Positions 17,321 through 25,821 of a stretch of DNA of 64,000 bases are shown here, in pieces (positions within the stretch are counted from its first letter, which is position 1; every line of letters starts with the position of its first letter). Source of the stretch: Flavobacterium defluvii (GTDB lineage: Bacteria; Bacteroidota; Bacteroidia; Flavobacteriales; Flavobacteriaceae); assembly GCF_900129555.1 (NCBI RefSeq), contig NZ_FQWC01000007.1, positions 62,001 through 126,000 of the forward strand, in the 5' to 3' direction. The notes below the pieces were generated by a model. It saw nothing but the letters and a program-made list of their open reading frames with translations, was not told the origin of the DNA and searched no databases. Position numbers and translations under genes: made by a program.

Positions 17321-17391
17321 GATTTTTGATTCTTGATTTTAGATTTAGGAACTCTTAAAAATCTAAAATTCGAAGTCTAAAATCTAAAATT
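17321..17391. repeat. TTTTAGATT repeats before the corrinoid adenosyltransferase stop
   Basis: Several copies of TTTAGATT and its complement AATCTAAAA make a partial inverted repeat just past the stop of the adenosyltransferase gene. The same words recur on the gene's other side (17962-18062) and at 61996-62020. Confidence 0.6.
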
Positions 17392-17961
17392 TTACTTCCT
17401 CGGTATCCATTTCACTTCTTCCGCTTTTAAGTCTGAGGACAACTTTCGTGCCAAGACAAAAAGGTAGTCAGAAAGTCGGTTTAAATACATAATTGCAATT
17501 TCAGGAACGTGTTCATTATGGCTTAAATGTACTGCCAAACGTTCTGCTCTACGGCATATACAGCGCGCAATATGACAATGTGACACGGTTGGATGGCCGC
17601 CAGGTAAAACAAAATGGGTCATTTGCGGAAGACTTTCTTCCATTTTATCAATTTCGTTTTCAAGTAATTCAATATCCGAATCAATTATTCCGAGATTTTT
17701 TAAACGAAGTTCACCATTTTTTAAAACTTCTTTTTCTGGCGGAGTTGCCAATATGGCGCCAACAGTAAAAAGACGGTCCTGAATTTCGATTAAAATGGTT
17801 TTGTAATGTGAATCAATTTCCTGATCCCGAATTAATCCTATATAAGAATTTAATTCATCGACAGTTCCGTAACTGTCAATTCTAATATGGTCTTTTGGAA
17901 CACGTGTGCCTCCAAAAAGTGCTGTTGTTCCTTTATCGCCAGTTTTGGTATATACTTTCAT
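17392..17961 (-). CDS. Cob(I)alamin adenosyltransferase, PduO type
   Basis: 189 residues. The N-terminal KVYTKTGDKGTTALFGGTRVPKDHIRIDSYGTVDELNS is the ATP-binding signature of PduO-type ATP:corrinoid adenosyltransferases, followed by LPGGHPTVSHCHIARCICRRAER and LNRLSDYLFVLAR. It converts cob(I)alamin to adenosylcobalamin. It fits with a B12-using cell: a B12-binding radical SAM gene is also in this window, though far away. The gene is flanked on both sides by related TTTTAGATT repeats. No other cobalamin genes are close. Confidence 0.95.
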   Translation of the reverse strand: MKVYTKTGDKGTTALFGGTRVPKDHIRIDSYGTVDELNSYIGLIRDQEIDSHYKTILIEIQDRLFTVGAILATPPEKEVLKNGELRLKNLGIIDSDIELLENEIDKMEESLPQMTHFVLPGGHPTVSHCHIARCICRRAERLAVHLSHNEHVPEIAIMYLNRLSDYLFVLARKLSSDLKAEEVKWIPRK

Positions 17962-18062
17962 GGTTATTTTAGATTGTAGATTTCTGATTTTAGATTGAAA
18001 TGCAAGAGTCTTAAATTTTAGATTTAAAAAATAATCTAAAATCTAAAATCAGAAATCTAAAA
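17962..18062. repeat. TTTTAGATT inverted repeat upstream of the adenosyltransferase
   Basis: The stretch carries about six TTTAGATT or AATCTAAA words in both orientations, able to form a long AT-rich hairpin. It separates the adenosyltransferase from the upstream ABC ATPase gene. Same family as 17321-17391. Confidence 0.65.
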
Positions 18063-18749
18063 TTATTTCGTCGTGTCGCTTTCAATTAATCCGTCTCTTA
18101 AACGAATAACTCTATGCGCATAAGCTGCAATATCTTCTTCGTGAGTTACTAAGATTACTGTATTTCCCTGTGCGTGAATGTCTCCAAAAAGTTTCATAAT
18201 TTCTACAGAAGTTTTACTGTCTAAGTTTCCTGTAGGTTCATCGGCTAAAATAATTGAAGGTTTATTGACCAGTGCACGGGCAATGGCAACACGCTGGCGC
18301 TGTCCTCCTGATAATTGGTTCGGCTGGTGATCCATTCTGTCGGCAAGATTTACTTGTTTTAAAACCTCTGTAGCTCTTGCGTTTCTTTCTGTTTTTGAAT
18401 ATCCGGCATAAATCATTGGTAATGCCACATTGTCTAATGCTGTTGTTCTTGGTAAAAGATTAAAGGTTTGAAAAACAAATCCTATTTCTGTATTACGAAT
18501 TCCGGCCAATTCATCATCACGCATTTGGCTCACATCTTTTCCATTTAAAACATAGCGTCCGGAAGTTGGCGTGTCTAAACAGCCTAATAAATTCATTAAA
18601 GTTGATTTTCCTGATCCCGAAGGTCCCATTAATGCAACATATTCTCCTTTATTGATTTCTAAATTAATTCCTTTTAAAACATATACGATTTCATTACCTA
18701 GTACAAAATTTCGTTTTATGTCGGTTATTTTAATTAATGGATTTGCCAT
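18063..18749 (-). CDS. ABC transporter ATP-binding protein, LolD/MacB type
   Basis: 228 residues. Walker [11 protein letters not shown]-loop [10 protein letters not shown], signature [15 protein letters not shown], Walker [13 protein letters not shown] and the H-loop LVTHEEDIA are all in place. The GNLDSKTS and [15 protein letters not shown] texts place it with the LolD/MacB group, which power lipoprotein release or export of peptides and drugs. No permease gene adjoins it, so the partner must be encoded elsewhere. It is flanked by repeats on the downstream side and a 292-bp AT-rich gap upstream, which shows nothing else recognisable. Confidence 0.93.
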   Translation of the reverse strand: MANPLIKITDIKRNFVLGNEIVYVLKGINLEINKGEYVALMGPSGSGKSTLMNLLGCLDTPTSGRYVLNGKDVSQMRDDELAGIRNTEIGFVFQTFNLLPRTTALDNVALPMIYAGYSKTERNARATEVLKQVNLADRMDHQPNQLSGGQRQRVAIARALVNKPSIILADEPTGNLDSKTSVEIMKLFGDIHAQGNTVILVTHEEDIAAYAHRVIRLRDGLIESDTTK

Positions 18750-19041
18750 TTCGGTTTACAATTTGGATTTAAAAGTACAAAACACTTTTGAATTAAAAAG
18801 ATAAGTAGTTTAGAATTGGATTTTGTTACAAAAGCTTTTTGATAAATATATCGTAAAAAATTATAAGTTTTTAATTTGGAAAATGGTTATATCTTTCTTG
18901 ATTTGTTTTGCATAATTATCATTATTTTAAGAATTTTATAGTTTTAAAATGTTTTTAAATTTATAAATGTGATAATAATGTAATTTCTTTGATTGTGTAT
19001 TTGGTAAATTTGATTATCAATTAATTAAAACAATCAAGATT

Positions 19042-19707
19042 ATGAAAAATATCAAAATAACTGCAGCAGTTACATTATTAGTATTAGGATTAACATCATG
19101 TAAAGATGAAAAACAAGAACAAGCACAAAAAAAAGTTGATGCTTATGTAGCCTATGTTGATTCAGTAAAAAATGTTTCTGCAGAAAATTTAAAAGCAGAC
19201 TGGAAAGCAGTTGATGCAGAATACGATAGAAGATCTCAGGAAGCTCAGGCAGCACTGGCAGATTTAAAAGATAATTCGGCAGCAACCGAAAAGGTAAATG
19301 CCAGCAAAACTAAATACGAAGAGTTTAAAAATGAAATGTCCACCGTTTTTGCCCCTCCAGCTCCGGCTCCAAGTCCGAAACAGCAATTAAGAGACGCATT
19401 ATTTGGAGCAGGAAAAATTGGTGATGATATGAATTTTAACTGGGTGAATGCTCAAAATATTCATAGCGTTTACCAGCAGTTCGTTCATACTGTTGAAGAT
19501 AATAAAGATAAATATTCCCGTGAAGACTGGGACGAAGTTAAACTGATGTATGAAGCACTTGACAGCCGTAAAAATACAGTTGAAAAAGAAGGACTTACAG
19601 CAGAAGATAACAGAAAAATTGCTGGTCTAAAAATTAAATTTGCACCAATGTATACCGTTAACAGAATGGGTGCAAAATCTGAAGAGAATAAAGACGCTAA
19701 AAAATAA
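19042..19707 (+). CDS. Lipoprotein of unknown function (helical, DUF6565-like)
   Basis: 221 residues. Lipobox LTSC after a short hydrophobic signal. The mature part is highly charged and predicted helical, with coiled-coil-like text (QEQAQKKVDAYVAYVDSVKNV, KADWKAVDAEYDRRSQEAQ). A proline-rich linker (PPAPAPSPK) splits it in two. I recall similar Bacteroidota proteins under DUF6565, but this is from memory. No catalytic motifs are seen. It ends at a strong bidirectional terminator shared with the opposing methyltransferase gene. Confidence 0.8.
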   Translation: MKNIKITAAVTLLVLGLTSCKDEKQEQAQKKVDAYVAYVDSVKNVSAENLKADWKAVDAEYDRRSQEAQAALADLKDNSAATEKVNASKTKYEEFKNEMSTVFAPPAPAPSPKQQLRDALFGAGKIGDDMNFNWVNAQNIHSVYQQFVHTVEDNKDKYSREDWDEVKLMYEALDSRKNTVEKEGLTAEDNRKIAGLKIKFAPMYTVNRMGAKSEENKDAKK

Positions 19708-19730
19708 TTGTAATTATTTTGAATTAGTAT

Positions 19731-19762
19731 AAAAAAGGCGATCAGTAATGATCGCCTTTTTT
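19731..19762. terminator. Bidirectional terminator between convergent genes
   Basis: Perfect 14-bp stem AAAAAAGGCGATCA (19731-19744) with its complement (19749-19762), loop GTAA. A and T runs on both sides allow use from both strands. Its right arm overlaps the stop codon of the methyltransferase gene at 19761. Confidence 0.93.
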
Positions 19763-20540
19763 ATGCTCGAATAACAAAATGTTCTTTTTCTTGTTCGTAT
19801 CGAAAAAATACAAATCCCCATTGAAATGTATCGATTGTAACCTTTACTTTTGGATGATTTTTTATAGTCTCCCATGCTTCTTCCATTTCCGGAGACCAAT
19901 GTATATCATCAAAAATCCAAACCGAATCGTTATTGATTGTTTGGAGTAAAATCTCAAAATACGTTAAAGTCGCTTTTTTTGAATGATTCCCGTCGAAATA
20001 TATTAGATCGTAGATTTTAGAATTAAGATTTTCTGAAATCAAAAAAGATTCAAATTCAGAAACTATATTTTCAACATTTTTACAATCAAATCTATCTAAT
20101 TCATTTTGAGCAACGTTTGCCGTATTTGGACAGCCTTCAATTGTAATGACTTTTGCATTTGTATTTCCTAAGGCCAGGGCAGCAGTTGCCAGACCTAATG
20201 AAGTTCCAATTTCAAGAACATTTTTTGGCTGAAAATAATTTGTTACGCGAAATAATAATTCGGCTCTTTTAGGAGAAATTCCAGCAGTTGATGCAATTTT
20301 AGAAATTTGTCTTCGGTTTGATTTAAAGATTTTAGAACCTGCTCCAAAATCTGTTACTTCGATAAAGTTTTTATTTTCAAGAAGTGATTTTCTATAGTTT
20401 TTTAGAATTTGATATTCTGGTTTTGGTTTCTTATCATAGAAGCATTTGGTTAGTAAACTAAAAACAAATGGAGAATGAACGCCATGTTCGTTTTTAGAAT
20501 TCCAAAGAAATTTTAAATAAGATTTAATTTGAAAAAACAT
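19761..20540 (-). CDS. SAM-dependent class I methyltransferase
   Basis: 259 residues. Motif I is LEIGTSLGLATAALAL; IDLIYFDGNHSKK is the acidic post-motif and IFDDIHWSPEM a motif after it. The N-terminal WNSKNEHGVHSPFVF is typical of a Bacteroidota group close to Methyltransf_24/O-methyltransferases. There is no signal peptide. The substrate is unknown; an O-methyl target is only a guess. It follows the FKBP lipoprotein gene by 18 nt on the same strand, so the two may be co-transcribed, although the products act in different places. Confidence 0.8.
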   Translation of the reverse strand: MFFQIKSYLKFLWNSKNEHGVHSPFVFSLLTKCFYDKKPKPEYQILKNYRKSLLENKNFIEVTDFGAGSKIFKSNRRQISKIASTAGISPKRAELLFRVTNYFQPKNVLEIGTSLGLATAALALGNTNAKVITIEGCPNTANVAQNELDRFDCKNVENIVSEFESFLISENLNSKIYDLIYFDGNHSKKATLTYFEILLQTINNDSVWIFDDIHWSPEMEEAWETIKNHPKVKVTIDTFQWGFVFFRYEQEKEHFVIRA

Positions 20541-20558
20541 GTAGAATTTTAAAATTTC

Positions 20559-21017
20559 TTAATTAACCGATTTTAGCTTTATATCAAATATAAGTACAGA
20601 TCCTCCGGGAATACTTTGGTAATCTTTACTCCCGTAACCTAAATGTGCCGGAATAAAAAGTTTACCTTCTCCGCCTGGTTTAAAAAACGGAATTCCTTCT
20701 TTCCAGCCCTGAATTACCTGATTTAAGCCAAATGAAATTCCTTCAGCATCACTTTGATCGAATACTTTTCCGTCTGTAAAATAACCTTTGTAAATTACAG
20801 TTACATTTGAATTAGCCACAGGATTATCGCCTTCTCCTTGTTTTTCAATGATATAATACAATCCAGAATTGGTTTTTTGGGCTGTTAGATTATTTTTAGC
20901 TAAATATTCGGTAATCTCCTTATCGTTTTGAGCAGTATAATCTTTTACTTCATCTTTATCTTTAGAACAAGAAATAAAAAGCGTTAAAGCTAGTAATGCT
21001 GATAAAAGTTGTTTCAT
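20559..21017 (-). CDS. FKBP-type peptidyl-prolyl isomerase lipoprotein
   Basis: 152 residues. Lipobox FISC after a short signal, so it is lipid-anchored at the envelope. The FKBP fold is clear: VTVIYKGYFTDGKVFDQS, VIQGWKEGIPFFKPGGEGKLFIPAHLGYG and GGSVLIFDIKLKSVN. It catalyses cis/trans isomerisation of proline bonds in exported proteins. The acidic N-terminal spacer is short. Such lipoproteins are common in Flavobacteriia, and some are tied to gliding/T9SS genes (GldI), but no such neighbours are here. Confidence 0.93.
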   Translation of the reverse strand: MKQLLSALLALTLFISCSKDKDEVKDYTAQNDKEITEYLAKNNLTAQKTNSGLYYIIEKQGEGDNPVANSNVTVIYKGYFTDGKVFDQSDAEGISFGLNQVIQGWKEGIPFFKPGGEGKLFIPAHLGYGSKDYQSIPGGSVLIFDIKLKSVN

Positions 21018-21058
21018 ATTTTTATTTTTTTTGTACTTAAAAATAAGTTTTGTTTTTC

Positions 21059-21129
21059 AAAGATTCACAAAGAAAATGCAAAGATTCATAAAAATTTCGT
21101 GCACCTCTGTGCTTTCTTTTTGAATCTTT
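21059..21129. repeat. Inverted repeat, AAAGATTCA family
   Basis: 17-nt arms (21059-21075 and 21113-21129) pair at 16 positions. It fills the gap between the FKBP gene and the ABC-F gene, both on the minus strand, and may act as a terminator of the latter. Confidence 0.65.
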
Positions 21130-21137
21130 TGTAATAG

Positions 21138-23000
21138 CTATCCTTCAAGTTTCGCAGAAAGTTCAAACCATCGTTCTTCTTTTTCGTCAATTTTATTTAT
21201 AATATTTTGCAGCTCGTTTGCTTTCTTTTCAATATCAGCATCGGCCACTTTTCCGTCAGAGAATAATTGTTCGATTTTAGCTTTTTCTATTTCTAAATCT
21301 TTAATCTCTCGTTCGATTTTCTGATATTCTTTTTGCTCGTTAAAGCTTAAATTTCCAGTCGGATTATTTTGCTTCCAGTCTTTTTTTTCAGCTTTGTTTT
21401 CTTCTTTTTGAGCAACATCGGCGCTGTCTTCGTAAGCGCGGAAATCTGAATAGTTGCCCGGGAAATTTTCTATTTCGCCCTGTCCTCTAAAAACAAATAG
21501 ATAATCGACAATTTTATCCATAAAATAACGGTCGTGAGAAACCACTAATAAACATCCCGGATAATCTAAAAGGAAGCTTTCCAAAACATTAAGCGTTACA
21601 ATATCCAAATCGTTTGTTGGCTCATCTAGAATCAAAAAGTTCGGATTCTGAATCAAAACCGTACATAAATACAAACGTTTTAATTCGCCGCCACTCAGTT
21701 TTTCTACATAATCATATTGTTTTTTCGCATCAAAAAGAAAACGCTCCAACAGTTGCGAAGCCGAAATAATTTTTCCTTTTGTCAGCGGAATATATTCTCC
21801 GTATTCTTTTATAATGTCAATAACACGCTGTCCCGGTTTTGGATTAATTCCGGATTGTGTATAATATCCAATTTTTATTGTATCGCCTTTTACAACGCGG
21901 CCGCTGTCTGGTGGGATTGTTCCTGTCAACAGATTTAAAAACGTCGATTTTCCGGTTCCGTTTTTACCAATAATCCCGATTCTTTCGCCACGCTGAAAAT
22001 CAAAACTGAAATTATCCAGAATAACTCTGTCTTTGAATTTTTTAGAAAGTTTATGAAGCTCAATAATTTTGCTTCCCATTCTTTCCATATTAATTTCAAG
22101 TTCTACTTTGTTTTCTTTACGTCGGCTTTGTGCTTTTTCTTTAATAATGTAAAAGTCGTCCTGACGAGATTTAGATTTGGTTGTTCTCGCTTTTGGCTGA
22201 CGGCGCATCCATTCTAATTCTTTTACAAACAAGTTTTTAGCTTTGTCAATACTTGCATTTTCAGAAGTGATTCTTTCTTCTTTTTTCTGAAGGTAATAAG
22301 AATAATTTCCTTTGTATTGGTATAATTTTCCGTTGTCAAGTTCGATAATTTCGTTGCATACGCGCTCCAAAAAGAAACGGTCGTGCGTTACCATAAACAG
22401 CGTAATATTTTCTTTGGCAAAATAACTTTCAAGCCATTCAATCATTTCAAGATCTAAGTGGTTGGTTGGCTCGTCTAGAATCAATAAATCTGGGCGATTG
22501 ATTAGAATTATAGCCAATGAAAGACGCTTTTTTTGTCCTCCAGAAAGATTTTTTACTTTAAGTTTAAAATCTTCCAGTTTTAATTTAAATAAAATCTGTT
22601 TGTATTGTGTTTCAAAATCCCAAGCATTGTGCTGATCCATAGCATCAAAAGCTTTTTGATAAGCTTCTTCGTCAGAAGGATTTTCTAAAGCCTTTTCATA
22701 AGCTTCAATAACTTTAAGCGTTTCATTGTCTGAAGCAAAAATACTTTCTTCAATCGTAAGTTCATCCTGAAGATTATTGTCTTGCGAAAGAAACGCCATT
22801 CTGATTCCTTTTCTTAAAACAACCTGTCCTGTATCTGGTTCTTCCAATCCGTTAATGATGCTCATCATCGTGGTTTTTCCAGAACCATTTTTTGCAATAA
22901 AAGCTATTTTTTGGTCTTTGTTGATTCCAAAAGAAATGTTGTCAAAAAGGACTCTTTCGCCAAATGACTTCGATATATTTTCTACAGATAAGTAATTCAC
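21138..23000 (-). CDS. ABC-F family ATPase (Uup-like)
   Basis: 620 residues with two ABC domains and no membrane segment: Walker A AKNGSGKTT and GKNGTGKST, signatures LSGGQKKRLSLA and LSGGELKRLYLC, Walker B LLILDEPTNHLD and FLILDEPTNDLD. The linker (about 240-300) is basic, and a C-terminal coiled coil (about 540-615, QKIEREIKDLEIEKAKIEQ) matches Uup-type proteins. ABC-F proteins act on ribosomes or on DNA rather than in transport. The start is a GTG at 23000, giving MNYLSVENISK; a TACTTTTG -7 box lies 61 nt upstream. Confidence 0.95.
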   Translation of the reverse strand: MNYLSVENISKSFGERVLFDNISFGINKDQKIAFIAKNGSGKTTMMSIINGLEEPDTGQVVLRKGIRMAFLSQDNNLQDELTIEESIFASDNETLKVIEAYEKALENPSDEEAYQKAFDAMDQHNAWDFETQYKQILFKLKLEDFKLKVKNLSGGQKKRLSLAIILINRPDLLILDEPTNHLDLEMIEWLESYFAKENITLFMVTHDRFFLERVCNEIIELDNGKLYQYKGNYSYYLQKKEERITSENASIDKAKNLFVKELEWMRRQPKARTTKSKSRQDDFYIIKEKAQSRRKENKVELEINMERMGSKIIELHKLSKKFKDRVILDNFSFDFQRGERIGIIGKNGTGKSTFLNLLTGTIPPDSGRVVKGDTIKIGYYTQSGINPKPGQRVIDIIKEYGEYIPLTKGKIISASQLLERFLFDAKKQYDYVEKLSGGELKRLYLCTVLIQNPNFLILDEPTNDLDIVTLNVLESFLLDYPGCLLVVSHDRYFMDKIVDYLFVFRGQGEIENFPGNYSDFRAYEDSADVAQKEENKAEKKDWKQNNPTGNLSFNEQKEYQKIEREIKDLEIEKAKIEQLFSDGKVADADIEKKANELQNIINKIDEKEERWFELSAKLEG

Positions 23001-23060
23001 TTTGTAAATTGTATGTTATAAATTGTACGTTATGACTTTTTTGAAAACATAACTTTTTTG

Positions 23061-23068
23061 CAAAAGTA
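23061..23068 (-). promoter_or_regulatory. ABC-F gene -7 box
   Basis: TACTTTTG on the minus strand matches TAnnTTTG, about 60 nt before the GTG start of the ABC-F gene. Confidence 0.4.
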
Positions 23069-23252
23069 AACTTTTATCCTACGATTTGCGAATTGTTAAT
23101 CTTATTTAAGTTTTTATCTTTTAAAATATAAGCAGATGTAACAATTTAAAACTATCTCCGACATATTCGAAGTTAAAGACTTAAATATGAGTAAAAAAGA
23201 AATAATTTAAAAAAAGTTTCTTAGGAAAAGATTTAAATTTAAAACATAAAGA

Positions 23253-23942
23253 ATGAATCAAGAATCAAAACTATCGTTTAGAAATACAGGAAGAATTGCG
23301 GGTTTGTTATATTTAGTAGTCGTAATAACAGGGATTTTTAGTTTAGGATATGTTCCTTCAAAATTAATAGTCTGGAATGATGCTGCTGCAACTTTTAGCA
23401 AAATTGTAAATTCTGAGTTTCTTTTTAGACTAGGTATCGTAAGCGGATTAATTTGTTATACTTTTTTTATATTTCTGCCTTTAGTTTTATATAAACTGCT
23501 GAAACAGTTTCATAAAACATATGCTCTATATATGGCAGTTTTGGCTATTGTAAGCGTGCCGATTTCTTTTGTAAATATGCTGAATAAGTTTGCAGTGCTT
23601 TCAATAATTAGCTCGGCTGGACAGGAAAAAGACCTCGTAATGTTTTATCTCAATCAATATGATTATGGAAATCTAATTGTTCAGGTATTTTGGGGACTTT
23701 GGCTTTTTCCGCTGGGTTATTTGATTTTTAAATCAGGAATAATTCCCAAGTTTTTCGGAATATTATTAATGCTTGGCTGTGTGAGTTATTTAGTAAATTT
23801 CTTTGGAAATGCATTGTTTTCAAATTATTCAGAACTCGGAATATCTTCTTTTGTAAGACTTCCGGCAACTCTAGGAGAAATCGGAACATGTTTATGGCTT
23901 TTAATAATGGGGGCAAAAAACAACATTTTTACTGCCGATTAA
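23253..23942 (+). CDS. DUF4386 integral membrane protein
   Basis: 229 residues with about six membrane segments. RNTGRIAGLLYLVVVITGIFS at the N-terminus and LGYLIFKSGIIPKFFGILLMLGCVSYL are typical of DUF4386, a family of unknown function in many Bacteroidota and Firmicutes. No polar catalytic residues stand out within the membrane. Its last 14 nt overlap the end of the opposing gene, a tail-to-tail overlap, and no terminator is seen between them. Confidence 0.85.
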   Translation: MNQESKLSFRNTGRIAGLLYLVVVITGIFSLGYVPSKLIVWNDAAATFSKIVNSEFLFRLGIVSGLICYTFFIFLPLVLYKLLKQFHKTYALYMAVLAIVSVPISFVNMLNKFAVLSIISSAGQEKDLVMFYLNQYDYGNLIVQVFWGLWLFPLGYLIFKSGIIPKFFGILLMLGCVSYLVNFFGNALFSNYSELGISSFVRLPATLGEIGTCLWLLIMGAKNNIFTAD

Positions 23943-24897
23943 TATATTCAGTTAAAAGTGAACTCAAATCTAAATAGTGAATTTGCTGCTGCGTATTTAA
24001 AATAGGTTTGCGAACCAAAGATTCATTGGTAATAAAATAATGAAGTCCATCTTTTGTCGTAATTCCTTCTATTTGATGAAACGGAAGTTTAAGATCGATT
24101 TTTCGTTTGTTTCCTGATAAAAAGGCATTGTTTTTAAAATCGTATAAAAGATAAAGAAACGATCTTCCGGTTTTTGAATAGCCGCAAAGGGCTAAAATTT
24201 TCTTTTTTTCAAAAAAAACTGCGCCTGTCACTAAACCTTTTGTGTCTAAAGTTTCTTTAAATTTTGCAATATAATTCCCCGGTTGATTGGGTAATACATA
24301 AATATTGGTTTTAGACGATTTCCATTGTTTCGAAAATAAATAAATACTGTCTTTAGAAACGATAAAAGCTTCGCAGTCAAAATCGGTCGAATTTGGGCTT
24401 TGTGCCGAAAAATCATTTTGGTCAGCATACAGAAATGAAATTTTTTCAATAACCGGATTTTGCTCCAAAAATGATTTTTTTTCGATTTTTAGAATATTTA
24501 AATCTTTTCGGTTTCCTTTAAAATTATTTCCAAAATCACCAATATATACGTATAAACTATCCTGTGAAATCTCTTCCCAATCGTGATTTACAGCTTTTTC
24601 TAAAACAATTTTCTTTCTAATTTTTCCTAAAGAATCCAATCCGTAAATTGTTTTGTCATGATCGTCATTGTGCGTCCAAAACAAATTATCAAAAGCAATT
24701 AATCCGGAAGTTTCTCTAACAGAATCGCTTAGTTTTTTAGAGTATTTGGGTTTTATTTTGATGTTTTCGTAAATGCAGCTGCCGTTGTTTTGAATTGATT
24801 TTGGGTTGTAATTTTTTGAAAGCGGATCTGTACAGCCTGAAGTTTGAGACCTAATCGAGAAAACAGATATAAGAAAAAGTAAAATAATCCTGCGCAT
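23929..24897 (-). CDS. Secreted protein, probable beta-propeller, with N-terminal GCTDP motif
   Basis: 322 residues. A signal peptide (about 1-18) precedes SGCTDPLSKNYNPKSIQNNGSC, the Bacteroidota motif GCTDPxAxNYxPxAxxDDGSC that is usually repeated in large secreted proteins; here it occurs once. The rest has repeated beta text such as LFWTHNDDHDKTIYGL, YVYIGDFGNN, FDCEAFIVSKDSIYLFSKQW and HQIEGITTKDGLHYFITNE, which suggests a propeller. The function is unknown. No T9SS sorting domain is seen at the C-terminus. It overlaps the DUF4386 gene tail to tail by 14 nt. Confidence 0.75.
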   Translation of the reverse strand: MRRIILLFLISVFSIRSQTSGCTDPLSKNYNPKSIQNNGSCIYENIKIKPKYSKKLSDSVRETSGLIAFDNLFWTHNDDHDKTIYGLDSLGKIRKKIVLEKAVNHDWEEISQDSLYVYIGDFGNNFKGNRKDLNILKIEKKSFLEQNPVIEKISFLYADQNDFSAQSPNSTDFDCEAFIVSKDSIYLFSKQWKSSKTNIYVLPNQPGNYIAKFKETLDTKGLVTGAVFFEKKKILALCGYSKTGRSFLYLLYDFKNNAFLSGNKRKIDLKLPFHQIEGITTKDGLHYFITNESLVRKPILNTQQQIHYLDLSSLLTEYINRQ

Positions 24898-24957
24898 AAT
24901 ATCCCTTTTAAATTTGGATTACTATAAAATTAAAATTTTAAAGAAGAATATGATTTC

Positions 24958-25695
24958 TTAGAATTTAAAAAACTGATTATTCTTTATAACTTCTTTTAAG
25001 TTTTCGTTCGAATCTATCTTAATTTTTTGATGCAATGATTCTATATGCCTGCTATGATGGACATCGGTTCCAGAAAAATCATACATGCCTTTTTTAAGTA
25101 AAAGCTCGGCCGTTTTAGTGATTTCGCTTCCATAATAACCCATAACTGCCAATAAATTCAACTGAAACACACATCCGGCTTTTTTTAGTTTTTCGTATTC
25201 AGAAAAGTTTTTATGATAATATAAATACCTTTCCGGATGTGCCAAAACCGGAATATAGCCTGCAAGCTGAATATCAAAAATGATTTTATATAAGTTTAAC
25301 GGAGCGCTTAAATACGATATTTCAACTAAAATATAATTGTCTTTTAAAGTTAAAAGTTTTCCTGTTTTTAAATGATTTTGAAACCAGTCATCCATAAAAT
25401 ATTCAGATGCGGCTTTAAAGGGAATATTGATGCCTTCTTCTTGTAATAAAAGCTGAGTTTCATTTAGTTTACTTATAATATTTTCCTCAGAATTGTTCCA
25501 TACATAATGGCTGATGTGCGGTGTAGTAACAAATTGAGCAATTCCCAATCCATCAAAAGCGTTTGCCAGTTTTATTGTTTTTTTGATATTCTTGGCGCCG
25601 TCATCAATCCCTGGGAGTAAATGCGAATGAATGTCGATATAATCGCCGGCTAAAAGATCTTTTAAAAATGGTTTTGATTTAAGGAATGAAAGCAT
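24958..25695 (-). CDS. PHP-family tyrosine phosphatase, CpsB/YwqE type
   Basis: 245 residues. DIHSHLLPGIDDGAKN, TTPHISHYVW, ILVEISY, PVLAHPERYLYYH and FSGTDVHHSRH supply the His/Asp/Glu metal ligands of the PHP fold, in the order of CpsB/Wzb-type manganese-dependent protein tyrosine phosphatases. These regulate capsule or exopolysaccharide synthesis by removing phosphate from a tyrosine kinase. No capsule genes lie next to it, although a GT2 gene is 3.4 kb away. A -7 box with a spaced TTG lies just upstream. Confidence 0.9.
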   Translation of the reverse strand: MLSFLKSKPFLKDLLAGDYIDIHSHLLPGIDDGAKNIKKTIKLANAFDGLGIAQFVTTPHISHYVWNNSEENIISKLNETQLLLQEEGINIPFKAASEYFMDDWFQNHLKTGKLLTLKDNYILVEISYLSAPLNLYKIIFDIQLAGYIPVLAHPERYLYYHKNFSEYEKLKKAGCVFQLNLLAVMGYYGSEITKTAELLLKKGMYDFSGTDVHHSRHIESLHQKIKIDSNENLKEVIKNNQFFKF

Positions 25696-25699
25696 TCGG

Positions 25700-25732
25700 C
25701 AAAAGTAAAGAATTGATATTGTTTTTGTTCAA
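25700..25732 (-). promoter_or_regulatory. Candidate promoter of the PHP phosphatase gene
   Basis: On the minus strand TTG (25730-25732), 22 nt, then TACTTTTG (25700-25707). This matches the Bacteroidota pattern TTG-N19 to 23-TAnnTTTG. The -7 box ends only 4 nt from the ATG at 25695, so translation may begin very near the transcript start. Confidence 0.5.
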
Positions 25733-25795
25733 CCATAAAAAAATATTTCAAAAGAAAATTTATGTAACAACGTAACCAACATTTTATAATTATGC

Positions 25796-25803
25796 TATAT
25801 TTG
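25796..25803 (+). promoter_or_regulatory. Acyltransferase gene -7 box
   Basis: TATATTTG, an exact TAnnTTTG match 18 nt before the ATG at 25822. Confidence 0.45.
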
Positions 25804-25821
25804 AATAAAAAGTAAAAATTT

